A stretch of DNA of 64,000 nt from Rhodoblastus sp963748385 (GCA_963748385.1 CAVVIQ010000002.1:1-64000), one strand, 5' to 3'. Positions 45,901-55,337 are shown, counted from the first letter of the stretch. The notes: generated by a model not told the origin, from the letters alone. Made by a program: numbers and translations.

Positions 45901-46424
45901 TCGAGGTCTGGGCGCGTTTCGCCAAGCAAGTGAAACAGGGCGCCTCGGCCGGCCGGCTCGCCGCCACCGTGCTCGACCGCGCCGAGCGGCGCACCAAATC
46001 GGGCAGCAAGATGGGGATCGTGACCTTGTCCGACCCGTCAGGCCAATATGAGGCGATCCTGTTCCAGGAGGGGCTGAACCAATATCGCGACCTGTTGGAA
46101 AAAGGCGCCTGCGTGCTGGTCACGCTTCAGGCCAATGTCGAGGGGGAGGACGTGCGCGCCCGGATCACGGCGGTGGAGAAGCTCGACGAGGCGGCGGCGC
46201 GCATCCAGAAAGGCCTGCGCATCGTGCTGCGCAACCCGGCGCCCTTGCCGCGCCTTTCGGAACGGCTGAAAGGCCGGCCGGAAGGCGAAGTCACCCTGGT
46301 CTTGCGGCTGGAGGCCCCCGAGCGCGAGGTCGAAATCCGGCTCCCCGGCCGCTATCCCGTCAATCCTCAGGCCTCCAGCACGTTCAAGGCGATCCCCGGC
46401 GTGGCGGAGGTGGAGCTGGTTTAG
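42966..46424 (+). CDS. dnaE: DNA polymerase III subunit alpha
   Basis: DnaE is the replicative polymerase. From TTG 42966 (behind GGGAG) it has 1152 aa; ATG 42981 is the alternative start and lacks a good ribosome-binding site. The N-terminal PHP domain begins GFVHLHVHTAFSLREGA. The polymerase core has GPGRGSGAGSLVAYAL, the catalytic aspartates in MPDFDIDFCQTRRDEV, and GETVGVFQLESAGMRKA. The C-terminal helix-hairpin-helix and OB regions (GFFISGHPLDAYQN, GVVTL-like KMGIVTLSDPSGQYEAILF) follow. It is the standard DnaE1 type. Confidence 0.97.
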   Translation: MVERVMEKVGFVHLHVHTAFSLREGAIGVGKLLKLALADSQPAVAVTDGNNLFGALEISEKFAKEGVQPIVGCQLTVDFDDAEKFSARGELLAADAGRGDIVLLAQNERGYANLMRLVSRAWLGVGQGDSPHVGLAQLAEAAEGLIALSGGPTGPLDRAFLADRPEAARDRLAALAPFFPNRFYVEIQRHGLESEQKVEPSLLDLAYGGGLPLVATNEPFFAEAADYDAHDALMCIADGAFVSQDDRRKLTPEHRFKTRAEMVALFADLPEAVRNSVEIALRCSYRPRTRKPILPSFAERADEAAELRAQAEKGLAARLVAHGPAPGHTEEDYRKRLEFELSIIEKMKFPGYFLIVSDFIKWAKGHGVPVGPGRGSGAGSLVAYALTITDLDPIRFSLLFERFLNPERVSMPDFDIDFCQTRRDEVIAYVRERYGEDRVAQIITFGSFLARGVLRNVGRVLEMPLGLVDKLAKLVPQNPAAPVSLKQAIDTEPRLQEAAQNDLRVRRMLEIAQKLEGLYSNASTHAAGVVIGDRPLDQLVPLYRDPKSDMPATQFNMKWVEQAGLVKFDFLGLKTLTTLSTCVALLKQRGIEVDLSTIPLDDRKTYDMLGRGETVGVFQLESAGMRKALAEMRADRFEDIIALVALYRPGPMANIPTYCAVKHGEEDADYLHPKIETVLKETFGVIIYQEQVMQIAQILSGYSLGEADMLRRAMGKKIKAEMDHQRARFVDGAVERGLGKAKADEIFDLLAKFADYGFNKSHAAAYALVAYQTAWCKANYPVEFLAASMTLDKSNTDKLAEFRNEATRLGVRVEPPSINRSGVDFEVHREPSGELAIRYALSAVKGVGEGQAEALVKARGAKRFRDLSDLAARLNPREVNKKVLEALAAAGGFDELERDRARVFAAVEPILALANRAQEESQLGQTALFGAAEPEALRLTNYENWSAEERLRREFEAIGFFISGHPLDAYQNVMKRLRVEVWARFAKQVKQGASAGRLAATVLDRAERRTKSGSKMGIVTLSDPSGQYEAILFQEGLNQYRDLLEKGACVLVTLQANVEGEDVRARITAVEKLDEAAARIQKGLRIVLRNPAPLPRLSERLKGRPEGEVTLVLRLEAPEREVEIRLPGRYPVNPQASSTFKAIPGVAEVELV

Positions 46425-46929
46425 AAAAAGATAATTGCCGCGATCCGGAGAAGGCGGCGCATGCGATCCGCCTGTTCTGCTTTCGTGACATGACGGTACG
46501 CGGTGTCGACACCGGGCGCGCGTGGCGTTGCCTTTCTAAGGCCAAGTAAGATCGGTTTGGTGGACTGTCGCCGGAGCCGCATGGCTCCCGCGCCCCGGCT
46601 TGTGCGGCAAATTGTCGCCTTTTCGGCCTCGAACCCAAATTCGCCGGCCCAGATCGGCCGAGGAATTCCTCGGCGCTTCGAGACGAAAATACTTTAGCGC
46701 ATATTCCGCCTGCGTTTTTGCACAGCATGCACGGCGCCGCGCCTCCATCGACCCCAGGATATTGGTAATGGACTTTACCCAGCCGCCAGCCAGAAACGCC
46801 GGGCAATCGGCTTGTAAAAGGAAAGGAATTTGTTACTTTTTTCTTTCCTTTCGGGAAGGTCGCCGTCCATCGCCGGCGCCATGATATCGCGGGCGAACGT
46901 TTTTTTATTATATTAGAGGCTCTTCCGCC
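46425..46929 (+). other. 505-bp intergenic region ahead of the heptosyltransferase cassette
   Basis: No gene is recognised here. The region contains direct repeat A (46505-46580), an AAAGGAAAG/CTTTCCTTT stem-loop (46817-46825 with 46843-46851) and an AT-rich run GTTTTTTTATTATATTAGAG just before the ATG at 46930, which could hold a promoter -10 element and a weak GAGG ribosome-binding site. Its AT content is visibly higher than that of the neighbouring genes, as is common at the edges of acquired DNA. Confidence 0.45.
46505..46580 (+). repeat. Direct repeat A flanking the heptosyltransferase/Hint cassette
   Basis: The stretch from GTCGACACCGGGCGCGCGTG through GCCTTTCTAAGGCCAAGTAA to CTGTCGCCGGAG is clearly related to positions 54811-54886 at the other end of the cassette. 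A small hairpin is kept in both copies with changed bases: GCCTT-TCT-AAGGC here and GCCTTT-C-AAAGGC in copy B. Confidence 0.55.
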
Positions 46930-48375
46930 ATGGAAAGCACGAGCATCGGCGCCGGCGCCAATGTTGACAATGCCGACGCCGCCGAGCCGTCGGTGAGGAC
47001 GGGCGACGTTCAGGCGCCCGCCGGCAGCGGCGACGAAGGCCGGAAAGCCGCCGTCGCCGAAGCCGCGCCCGGCGCCTCTGCCTCTCCCAAAATGGGCGCC
47101 GCGCCCGAGGCCCCCGCCGTCACGCCGGAAAACACCTTTCCTGCGCCGCCGCAGGTTCCCACCCAACTCGACGCCTCCGGCATCTGCTTCGATTTCAACG
47201 ACGGCTGCCGCGTGCAGGCCCCCATGGGGCCGGAGGTGTGGCGCATCCGCCTGATCGACCTCGACACCGGAAACTATCCTGTTCCAGACCACGCCGGATT
47301 TTCGCGGCGGGTCGGTCTTCAGCGCCAAGAAATATTACGTCCGCTTCCGCATCGAGGCGTGGAAAGGCGAAAAACTCGTTTTCGAGCACGATTACGACGC
47401 CGCGGGCCGAAAGGTCCTGATCGCCTTTCCCGTCGGCACCCTGGGCGACACGATCGCCTGGCTCGCCTACGCGACCCGCTTCGCCGGGAAGCACGAATGC
47501 AAACTGACCATCGCCATGGCCGGGCGGCTGATCCCGCTGTTCGCCGACGCCTATCCCGACATCAGCTTCATCGACACCAAGACCGCCAAGGCCGGACGAC
47601 TTATTATGCGACCTATCGCGTCGGGCTGTTTTTCGATGACGTCGAGCGCATCCACCAGCCGGTCGATTTCCGCCATGTCGGGCTGCACCGCACGGCGGCC
47701 TACATTCTCGGCCTCGACCCGGCCGAGGCGCCGCCGCGTCTGGCGGTTCCGGACAGGTGAGCGCCCGATCGCGGAGAAATATGTCGTCATCGCCACCCAG
47801 GCGACCTCGCAGTGCAAATACTGGAACAACCCCTCGGCTGGCGCGAGATCATCGCCTTCCTGAAGGCGGCGGGCTATCGCGTCGTCTGCATCGACCAGAA
47901 GCCGGTCAACGGCGACGGGCATCGTCTGGAATCACGTCCCCGCCGGCGCCGAGGACATGACCGGCGAATTGTCGCTCGAGGACTGCGTGCGCTGGATCCG
48001 CCACGCCGAATTCTTCGTAGGGCTGCAGCAGCGGCCTGTCCTGGCTGGCCTGGGCGGCGGGCGCGCCCATCGTCATGATCAGCGGCTTCACCTTGCCGAA
48101 CACGGAATTCGAGACGCCCTACCGGGTCATCAACTACCACGCCTGCGTCGGCTGCTGGAACGACCCGCGCCTTGCGTTTCCAGCACCAGCGACTTTCTCT
48201 GGTGCCCCCGCCACGCGGGAACGCCGCGCCAGTTCGAATGCACGGCGCCTGATCACGGCGGAACAGGTGAAACAGACAATCCGGCGCATCCCGGGATTTT
48301 TGGGAACAGGCGCAACCGCCGGACGCAGAACAAGCACACAGACATGGCGCGCATCGACCGGCAGCCACGGAATAG
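46930..48375 (+). CDS. Autotransporter-type O-heptosyltransferase (Aah/TibC family), frame broken by many indels
   Basis: Family members add heptose from ADP-heptose to Ser/Thr of strand-loop-strand repeats in the cytoplasm. After a Pro/Ala-rich N-terminus, conserved stretches appear in order but in changing frames: GICFDFNDGCRV, IRLIDLDTGN, KKYYVRFRIEAWKGEKLVFE, FPVGTLGDTIAWL, TYYATYRVGLFFDDVERIHQ, RHVGLHRTAAYILGLDP, ERPIAEKYVVIATQATSQCK, LGWREIIAFLKAAGYRVVCI, EFFVGL, VMISGFTLPNTEFETPYRVI, ACVGCWNDPR, DFLWCPRHAGTPRQFECT and LITAEQVKQTIRRIPGF. The four cysteines match the family's iron-finger region. About nine or ten single-base indels are needed; restoring the last ones ends the protein at a TAG (48373-48375), 14 bp before the repeat gene. 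The coding sequence between indels shows no decay. Confidence 0.8.
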
Positions 48376-48389
48376 AAGCGAATGACGCC

Positions 48390-51300
48390 ATGTCTGGATT
48401 GCTTAGCGGAACTCAATATGTTGGATCCGGTGTTAACAATTCGGCAGGCGATTTCAATACGATCATTCTCCCTGGCGGCGATTCAGTACGTCGGTTATTT
48501 CTATGGGACCGGGATCAGTAACGGACACGACAATCGTTAGTGGCGGCGTTCAGTATGTCGGTGAGAATTACGGAACTGGCTATGCGACGAGCACGACGAT
48601 CGTTAGCAGCGGCATACCAGTACGTTGGCGACAGTTCCGGAACAGGATACGCGACGGGCACCGAGATTAAATCTCGGCGGATACCAGTACGTTGGCGACA
48701 ATTCCGGGACCGGATATGCGACGGGCACGACAATAAATTCGCGGCGGCTCACCAGTATGTCGGCGAAAGTTCCGGGACCGGCTACGCGACGAGCACGACG
48801 ATCGCCGGCGGCTATCAGACGGTCGGCGATAACGGTGGGACCGGCTCTGCCACGAGCACGACGATCTACTTCGGTAGCGTCAGATCGTCGGCGACAATTC
48901 GGCGGAACCGGATATGCGACAAGCACGAAGATCGGCAGCGGCGGATTCCAAGAACTCGGCGAAAATTCCGGGACCGGTTATGCGACAGGCACGACCATCG
49001 ACAGCGGCGGAATTCAATATGTCGGCGAAAATTCCGCGACCGGTTACTGCGACGAGCACGGCGATAAATCTCGCCGGATACCAAATTGTCGGCTACGACG
49101 GGACCGGATCTGCGACGAGCACGACGATCTTCGGCGGCGTGCAATATGTCGGCTACAATACCGGGACCGGCTATGCGACGAGCACGACGATCGGCAGCGG
49201 CGGCGCCCAATATCTCGGCCTGAATTCCGGGACCGGCTACGCGACAAGCACGACAATCGCCAGCGGCGGCCAGCAGTACGTGGGCTTTTACCAATATTCG
49301 GCGGGACGTCGGATATGCGACGGACACGACGATCAGCGGCGGCGGCGTGCAATATGTCGGCGGAAGTTCGGGGGCGACCGGCTATGCGATGAGCACCTCG
49401 ATCGGCAGCGGCGGCGTCCAATGGGTCGGCTCGGGTTCAGGGGTGACCGGCTATGCCACGAGCACCACGATTGACAGCGGCGGCTCCCAATATGTCGGCT
49501 ACAATTCCGGGACCGGATACTGCGACGAGCACGACCGATCGACGGCGGCGGTTCGCAATGGGTCGGCGACGCCTATGGAACCGGGCTACGGCGACCGAGC
49601 ACGATCATCGAGAGCGGCGGCTCACCAATATGTTGGCGATCAGACGCTGGAAGCGGATACGCCACAAGCACGACGATCAGCGGCGGCGGCGCCAAATGTC
49701 GGCTATCAAGCTGGAAACGGAACCGGCGACGAGCACGACGATCGATAGCGGCGGCTCGGAATACGTTGGCTACTGGTTACGGGGCGAGCGGCTATGCGAC
49801 GAGCACGACCATCGATGGCGGCGGCGTCCAATATGTCGGCGATCTAGCAGTGGAAGCACGGACACGCGCGACGAGCCACGACGATCGACAGCGGCGGCGT
49901 GCAGTACGTCGGCTATGACTGGGACGGACGCGCGGCGCGGCGACACGACACCTATGCGATCAGTGGCGGCGAACAGGTCGTCTAGTTCCGGCGGGACGGC
50001 GACAGATACAGTCGTCTACAGCGGCGGTCTGGCGGATGTCAAGCCGGCGGCGTCGCCAACGCGCCGGTGATCGACGGCGGCACGCTGAAGCTCGAACAGG
50101 GCGCCTCGGTCTCGACAGGGCCGATCGACTTTTCCGCAGACACCGAATTGGGGAACGCTCGACCTCACCGGCGAGGGCTCCGGCTTGACTCTCTCGGCCC
50201 CGATCTCCGGCTTTACCGGCGCGGGCGGCACGGCGGGAACCAGCGACGTCATCGACGTCACGGGCACGGGCAATGCCGGGGACAAACTCGTCTGGACGCA
50301 GGACACCGCGACCCAGGGAAAAGCTGAAGGTCGAGGCCGCGAGCAATAATGTCCTCGAAACCCTGACGCTGGACGGAACCTATTACCAGAACCAGTTTCA
50401 TTTGAATGAAAGCGGCTCGACCGATCAGATCACCTATGCCGCCTGCTATTGCCGCGGAACCCTCATCGCGACGGCGAATGGCGAAATCGCGGTGGAGGAT
50501 CTGAAGATCGGCGATTCTGTTGTGACCGCCTCGGGCGCCCTGCGTAAAATCGTCTGGATCGGAACCCGCGCCTATTCGCCCCGTTTCGCCGGCAACAATC
50601 CCGATCTTCTCCCCATCCGCTTCAGGGCGGGGTCGCTCGATTACGGCGTTCCCAGGCGCGACCTGCTGGTTTCGCCCGAACACGCGATGTTTCTGGACGG
50701 CGTGCTGATTTGGCCAAGCATCTCGTCAATGGCGCGACCATCGTCGAGGAAAAGCCTGAAAACGATATCCAATATTTCCACGTCGAACTGGCAAGCCATG
50801 ACGGGCTGATCGCCGAAGGCGCCTTTTCCGAAAGTTTGTCGACGACGACAGCCGCGCCATGTTCCAGAACGCCCACGAGTTCAAAAAACTCAATCCCGAG
50901 GCGCGGCCGAAGGAGCTAGTCTATGCGCCCGCGCGTGGAAGACGGTTTTACCCTCGACCGCGTCCGCCGCCGCCTTGCGGAACGCGCCGGCCTTCCCTAT
51001 CCCGCCGCAACCGATTTCGGCGCGCTCACGGGCGAGGTCGAGCATCTTGCGTCCTGAGGGCGTCTCCGGCTGGGCGCGAAACGCGGCCTTCCCTGACGCG
51101 CCGGTGTGCCTTGACGTGCTGGTCGATGGCGACTTTCGCCGGCTACGCCTATGCGGAAGGCCAAAGGCCACAGGGCGGACGCGGTTTCGCCTTCCGCTTC
51201 GCTCCGCCGCTCGATTCTTCGCGCGAGCACGAGATCGAAATGCGGCGTTCGGCTGACGGGGCGGTTTTAGCGAAAAGCTTATCCTTTCTGCGCTCGCCGC

Positions 51301-51401
51301 GAAAAATGCGGCGGCCAGAGCGACCGGCGAAACAGAGGATAAGGCGAATCCCGGGAAATCCCGCGAGCAATTCGCGCGGTCGGATGACGTCGAAAAGATG
51401 A
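48390..51401 (+). CDS. Strand-loop-strand repeat protein with C-terminal Hint domain, copy 1 (many frameshifts)
   Basis: The ATG at 48390 starts MSGLLSGTQYVGSGVNNSAG. About 24 repeats of roughly 20 residues follow to about 50030, then a pre-Hint beta region (TGPIDFSADTELG) and a Hint domain. The Hint part has the nucleophile Cys at 50444-50446 (ACYCRGTLIATANGEIAVED), the GD-V-T strand (LKIGDSVVTASGALRKIVWI) and the His of LLVSPEHAMFLDG. A beta-sandwich tail ends the protein. The frame changes many times in the repeats and at least five times after the Hint core (near 50707, 50836, 50930, 51050 and 51130), judged against copy 2. It sits directly downstream of the heptosyltransferase, its likely modifying enzyme. 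A secretion signal is not obvious, as is usual for such proteins. Confidence 0.72.
48420..50030 (+). repeat. Tandem repeat array 1 (about 60-66 bp units)
   Basis: About 24 units encode variants of GTGYATSTTI-SGG-QYVG. Nucleotide units share GCGACGAGCACGACGATC and CAATATGTCGGC. Spacing is irregular because of single-base insertions and deletions, so the pattern GTGYATSTT appears in all three forward frames in turn. The repeats match the family of autotransporter strand-loop-strand repeats that are heptosylated on Ser/Thr. Confidence 0.85.
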
Positions 51402-51444
51402 CGCCGCGCGCCGGCCGGTGCCCCGAAACGACAGGAACGACGCC

Positions 51445-54400
51445 ATGAGCGGAAATCTCACCACGACCCAATATGTCGGATCGGGCCTGGGCAATTCGGG
51501 AACCGACAGCAACACCACCATCCTGGCGGGGGGCGCCCAATATCTCGGCTATTTATTCGGGACAGGGACCGCGACGAGCACGACGATCAGCAGTGGCGGC
51601 GCTCAGTTCGTCGGTGATAGCGGCGGGACCGGCTATGCGACGAGCACGACGATCTCGGGCGGCGGCAATCAGTACGTCGGCCAATGTTTTCGGGACCGGG
51701 ACGACGACGAACACAACGATCTTGAGCGGCGGCGGACAGGTCGTCGGCTTTTTCGATGGGATCGGGACGGCGACGAGCACGACGATTTTGAGCGGCGGCA
51801 GCCAGTTTGTCGGCGATGCGTCCGGGACCGGGACGGCGACGAGCACGACGATCGACGCCCGGCGATCAGGTACGTCGGCGACTAGGCGCCGGGACCGGGA
51901 CGGCGTCGAGCACGACGATCAGCAGCGGTGGCGTTCAATTCGTCGGCTATGACTCGAGGGACCGGGACGGCGGCGAACACGACGATAGACAGCGGCGGCG
52001 TTCAATACATCGGCTATGACTTGTGGGACCGGGACCGCGACCAGCACGACGATCAGCGGCGGCGGCCATCAATATGTCGGCGACGAGTTCAGGCGCTGCC
52101 GGGACAGCGACGAGCACGGCGATGGACAACGGCGATCAGTTCGTTGGCTACTAGCTTCGGGACCGGCTACGGCGACGAGCACGACGATCAACAACAGCGG
52201 CTTTCAGGAAAGTTGGCGACGCCTACGGGACCGGGACGACGACGGACACGACGATCTTGCAGCGGCGGCGGACAGCTCGTCGGCGTTGACTATGGGACCG
52301 GGACGGCGACGAGCACGACAATCTGACAGCGGCGGCTACCAAGTACGTCGGCTACGTCGATAGGGACCGGTTATCGACAACGAGCGCGACGATCAGCGGC
52401 GGCGGTTCGCAATACGTAGGCTATCGACTACGGGACCGGGACGGCGACGAGCGCGACGATCTTGAGCGGCGGCAATCAGGTACGTCGGCATACTCGATGG
52501 GAAGAGGGACCGCGATGAGCACGACGATCAGCGGCGGCTACCAATTCGTCGGCTTTGACGACTCGGGGACCGGGACGGCGATGAACCACGACGATCAGCG
52601 GCGGCGGCTCTCAGTAAGTCGGCGACGGTTCAGCGGCTACCGGCACAGCGACGGGCACGGAAATCAGAGCAACGGCGCTCAGATACGTTGGTTACTATTT
52701 CGGGACCGGGACGGCGACGAGCACGACGATCGTCAGCGGCGCAGCAGAACGTCGGCGACTGATTACGGGACCGGGACGGCGACGAGCACGACGATCGACA
52801 GCGGCTGCAGCAGGAAGTCGGCGTATGACTATGGGACCGGGACGGCGACGAGCACGACGATCGACAGCGGCGGCTATCAATACGTCGGCTACAGCTATGG
52901 GACCGGTTACGGCGACGAGCGCGACGATCGGCGGCGGCGGTTCTCAATACGTCGGCTATCAGATACGGGACCGGGACGGCGACGAGCACGACGATCGACA
53001 GCGGCGGCTCTCAGTACGTCGGTTAAAATGGCGGGACCGGAACGGCGACGAGCACCACGATCGACAGCGGCGGCGCTCAATACGTCGGCGAGAACGTCGG
53101 GACCGGGGACGGCAACGAGCACGACGATCGACAGCGGCGGCTACCAATATGTCGGCGTAGCGGTCCGGGACGGGCAAGGCGACGAGCACGACGATCGACA
53201 GCGGCGGCTTCAATTCGTCGGCGATGACTTTGGGACCGGCACGGCGACCAGCACGACGATCGAGAGCGGCGGCGTTCAGATACGTCGGCTATCGGCTCCG
53301 GGACCGGCGACGGCGACGAGCACGACGATCGACGGCGGCGGACAGGTCGTCAGTCTGTTGGCAATCGGCGGGACCGGGTACGCGACCAGCACGACGATCG
53401 ACAGCGGCGGCGAACAGGTTGTCAGACGGCGGCGGGACGGCGACCGACACGACGATTTACGGCGGCGGCCTGAGGAGGTGCAAATGGACGGCGTCGCCAA
53501 GGCGCCCGTGATCGACGGCGGCACCTCAAGCTCGAACATGGCGCCTCGGTCGCGACCGGGCCGATCGACTTTTCCGCGGACACCGAATTGGGGAACGCTC
53601 GACCTCACCGGCGAGGGCACCGGCTATACATTGACCGGCCCCGATCTCCGGCTTTACCGGCACGGGCGGCTCGGCAGTCGACCAGCGACGTCATCGACGT
53701 CACAGGCGCTCGGGCTCGACGGCGACTATCTCAGTCTGGAGCCAGGGCACCGCGCTCGGGAACGCTGGAGGTCGATGAACGAGAGGGGAACGGTCCTCGA
53801 AAGCATGACGCTCGACGGAACCTATAACCAGAGCCAGTTCACGCTTCAACGACACCGGCGCGATCGACCAGATCACCTATACCGCCTGCTATTGCCGCGG
53901 CACGATCGATCGCCACGGCGGATGGGGACACAGCGGTGGAGGATCTGAAGATCGGCGATCCGGTTGTCACCGCCTCGGGCGCCCTGCGTAAAATCGTCTG
54001 GATCGGAACCCGCGCCTATTCGGCCCGTTTCGCCGGCAACAATCCCGATCTGCTCCCCATCCGCTTCCGGGCGGGATCGCTGGATTTCGGCGTGCCGAGC
54101 CGCGACCTGCTGGTGTCGCCCGAACACGCGATGTTTTTGGACGGCGTGCTGATCTCGGCCAAGCATCTGGTCAATGGCGCGACCATCGTCCAGGAAAAAC
54201 CTGAAAACGACATCCATTATTTCCACGTCGAACTGGAAAGCCATGACGTGCTGATCGCCGAAGGCGCCTTTTCCGAAAGCTTTGTCGACGACGACAGCCG
54301 CGCCATGTTCCAGAACGCCCACGAGTTCAGAAAACTCTATCCCGAGGCGAGGCCGAAGGAGATCGTCTATTGCGCGCCGCGCGTGGAAGACGGTTTTGCC

Positions 54401-54766
54401 CTCGACCGCGTCCGCCGCCGCCTTGCGGAGCGCGCCGGCCTTCCTTATCCCGCCGCAACCGATTTCGGCGCGCTCTCGGGCGAGGTCGAACATTTTGGTC
54501 CTGAGGGCGTCTCCGGCTGGGCGCGAAACGCGGCTTTCCCCGACGCGCCGGTGTGCCTTGACGTGCTGGTCGACGGCGATTTCGCCGGCTACGCCTATGC
54601 GGACAGCCAAAGGCCACATGGCGGCCGTGGCTTCGCCTTCCGCTTCGCCGCGCCGCTCGATACTTCGCACGAGCACGACATCGAATTGCGGCGTTCGGCC
54701 GACGGGGCGGTTCTGATGAAATCCCTGCTCCCCGGCGACGTCAGGACCCGCGCTTCAGCGGCCTGA
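51445..54766 (+). CDS. Strand-loop-strand repeat protein with C-terminal Hint domain, copy 2 (frameshifted repeats)
   Basis: The ATG at 51445 gives MSGNLTTTQYVGSGLGNSGT, closely matching the start of copy 1, with a similar GACGCC leader. About 30 repeats extend to about 53460. The Hint domain begins with Cys at 53887-53889; one GATC-like insertion just after CRGT breaks it, and from 53936 the frame is clean to the end: VEDLKIGDPVVTASGALRKI, LLVSPEHAMFLDGVLISAKH, HYFHVELESHDVLIAEGAFS and a C-terminal module (GVSGWARNAAFPDAPVCLDV, ending near VLMKSLLPGDV). Hint domains of this bacterial type (Hint_2) are predicted to autoprocess. Together with copy 1 it forms a tandem duplication sharing the heptosyltransferase. 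Confidence 0.75.
51480..53460 (+). repeat. Tandem repeat array 2 (about 60-66 bp units)
   Basis: About 30 units encode variants of GTGTATSTTIDSGGYQYVGY, more uniform than array 1 and with GTGT in place of GTGY. Inserted bases recur at the same place in the unit: CAGTACGTCGG becomes CAGGTACGTCGG (near 51868 and 52487), CAAGTACGTCGG (52340) or CAGATACG (52680, 53277). The array has few stop codons in any forward frame. Confidence 0.85.
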
Positions 54767-54810
54767 ACGCGGAACGCCCGCAAGGACAAGTTGCGGTGAC
54801 GGCGCGCCGG

Positions 54811-54886
54811 ATTGACGCCAGGCGCGCGTAGCTTTGCCTTTCAAAGGCCAAGTGAGCTCAGTTTATTGAGCTCTCGCCGTAACTCC
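54811..54886 (+). repeat. Direct repeat B flanking the heptosyltransferase/Hint cassette
   Basis: This is related to repeat A (46505-46580) over about 65-75 bp: ATTGACGCCAGGCGCGCGTA, then TTTGCCTTTCAAAGGCCAAG, then CTCTCGCCG. It adds a second perfect hairpin, GAGCTCA-GTTTAT-TGAGCTC (54853-54872), that could terminate transcription of the Hint gene or of the convergent small gene. Confidence 0.55.
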
Positions 54887-54888
54887 CG

Positions 54889-55131
54889 TCAGTCGTGAGG
54901 CGGACGGTGATGATGACGCGCGCGGTGACAATCGCTGCGCATGGCGCAGGAAATGTCCGGGCCGGCCGAATAGCCGATGACGCCGCCGGCGACGAGGCCG
55001 ACCGGCCCCGCGACCAGCGCCCCCGCGCCGGCGCCGAGAACGCCGTCGACCACGCGGTTGTCGGCGCGGGCCGAGGTGACCATCAGCGTTAACCCGAACG
55101 CCAGAACAAACGCCAGCACGACCCTCAACAT
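54889..55131 (-). CDS. Small secreted glycine-zipper protein
   Basis: The ATG at 55131, eight bases after GGAGG, gives 80 aa: a signal peptide (MLRVVLAFVLAFGLTLMVTS, cleavage near ARA-D), a glycine-zipper hydrophobic stretch (GVLGAGAGALVAGPVGLVAG) and a His-rich C-terminus (HRARHHHRPPHD). Glycine-zipper proteins of this size often insert into the cell envelope; no specific role can be assigned. It converges with copy 2 of the Hint genes. Confidence 0.7.
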   Translation of the reverse strand: MLRVVLAFVLAFGLTLMVTSARADNRVVDGVLGAGAGALVAGPVGLVAGGVIGYSAGPDISCAMRSDCHRARHHHRPPHD

Positions 55132-55337
55132 ACGCAAATCCTCCATACGAAATTGAATCAAGCTCTTGGCCGAACGGCGTGTCCAAAATAAGACTCCGGC
55201 GAAACCGTCCATTTTCCGGCTTCTCCGGCGAGGCGGCGCCCATCGCGCTGTCGCGGACAGGCCCCGGCGCAGAGCGATTCGTTGCGGGGGCGCGGAGAAC
55301 TGTTTATTTGAAACCGGAACATTTCCTGGAACCCGCC

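Noticed and set aside
46505..46580. Transposon or IS end
   Set aside because: The flanking repeats are direct and imperfect rather than inverted, and no transposase gene is present, so an insertion sequence cannot be supported.
48420..53460. CRISPR-like tandem repeats
   Set aside because: The units are 60-66 bp of coding-type repeats without unique spacers and have protein-level conservation; no cas genes are present.
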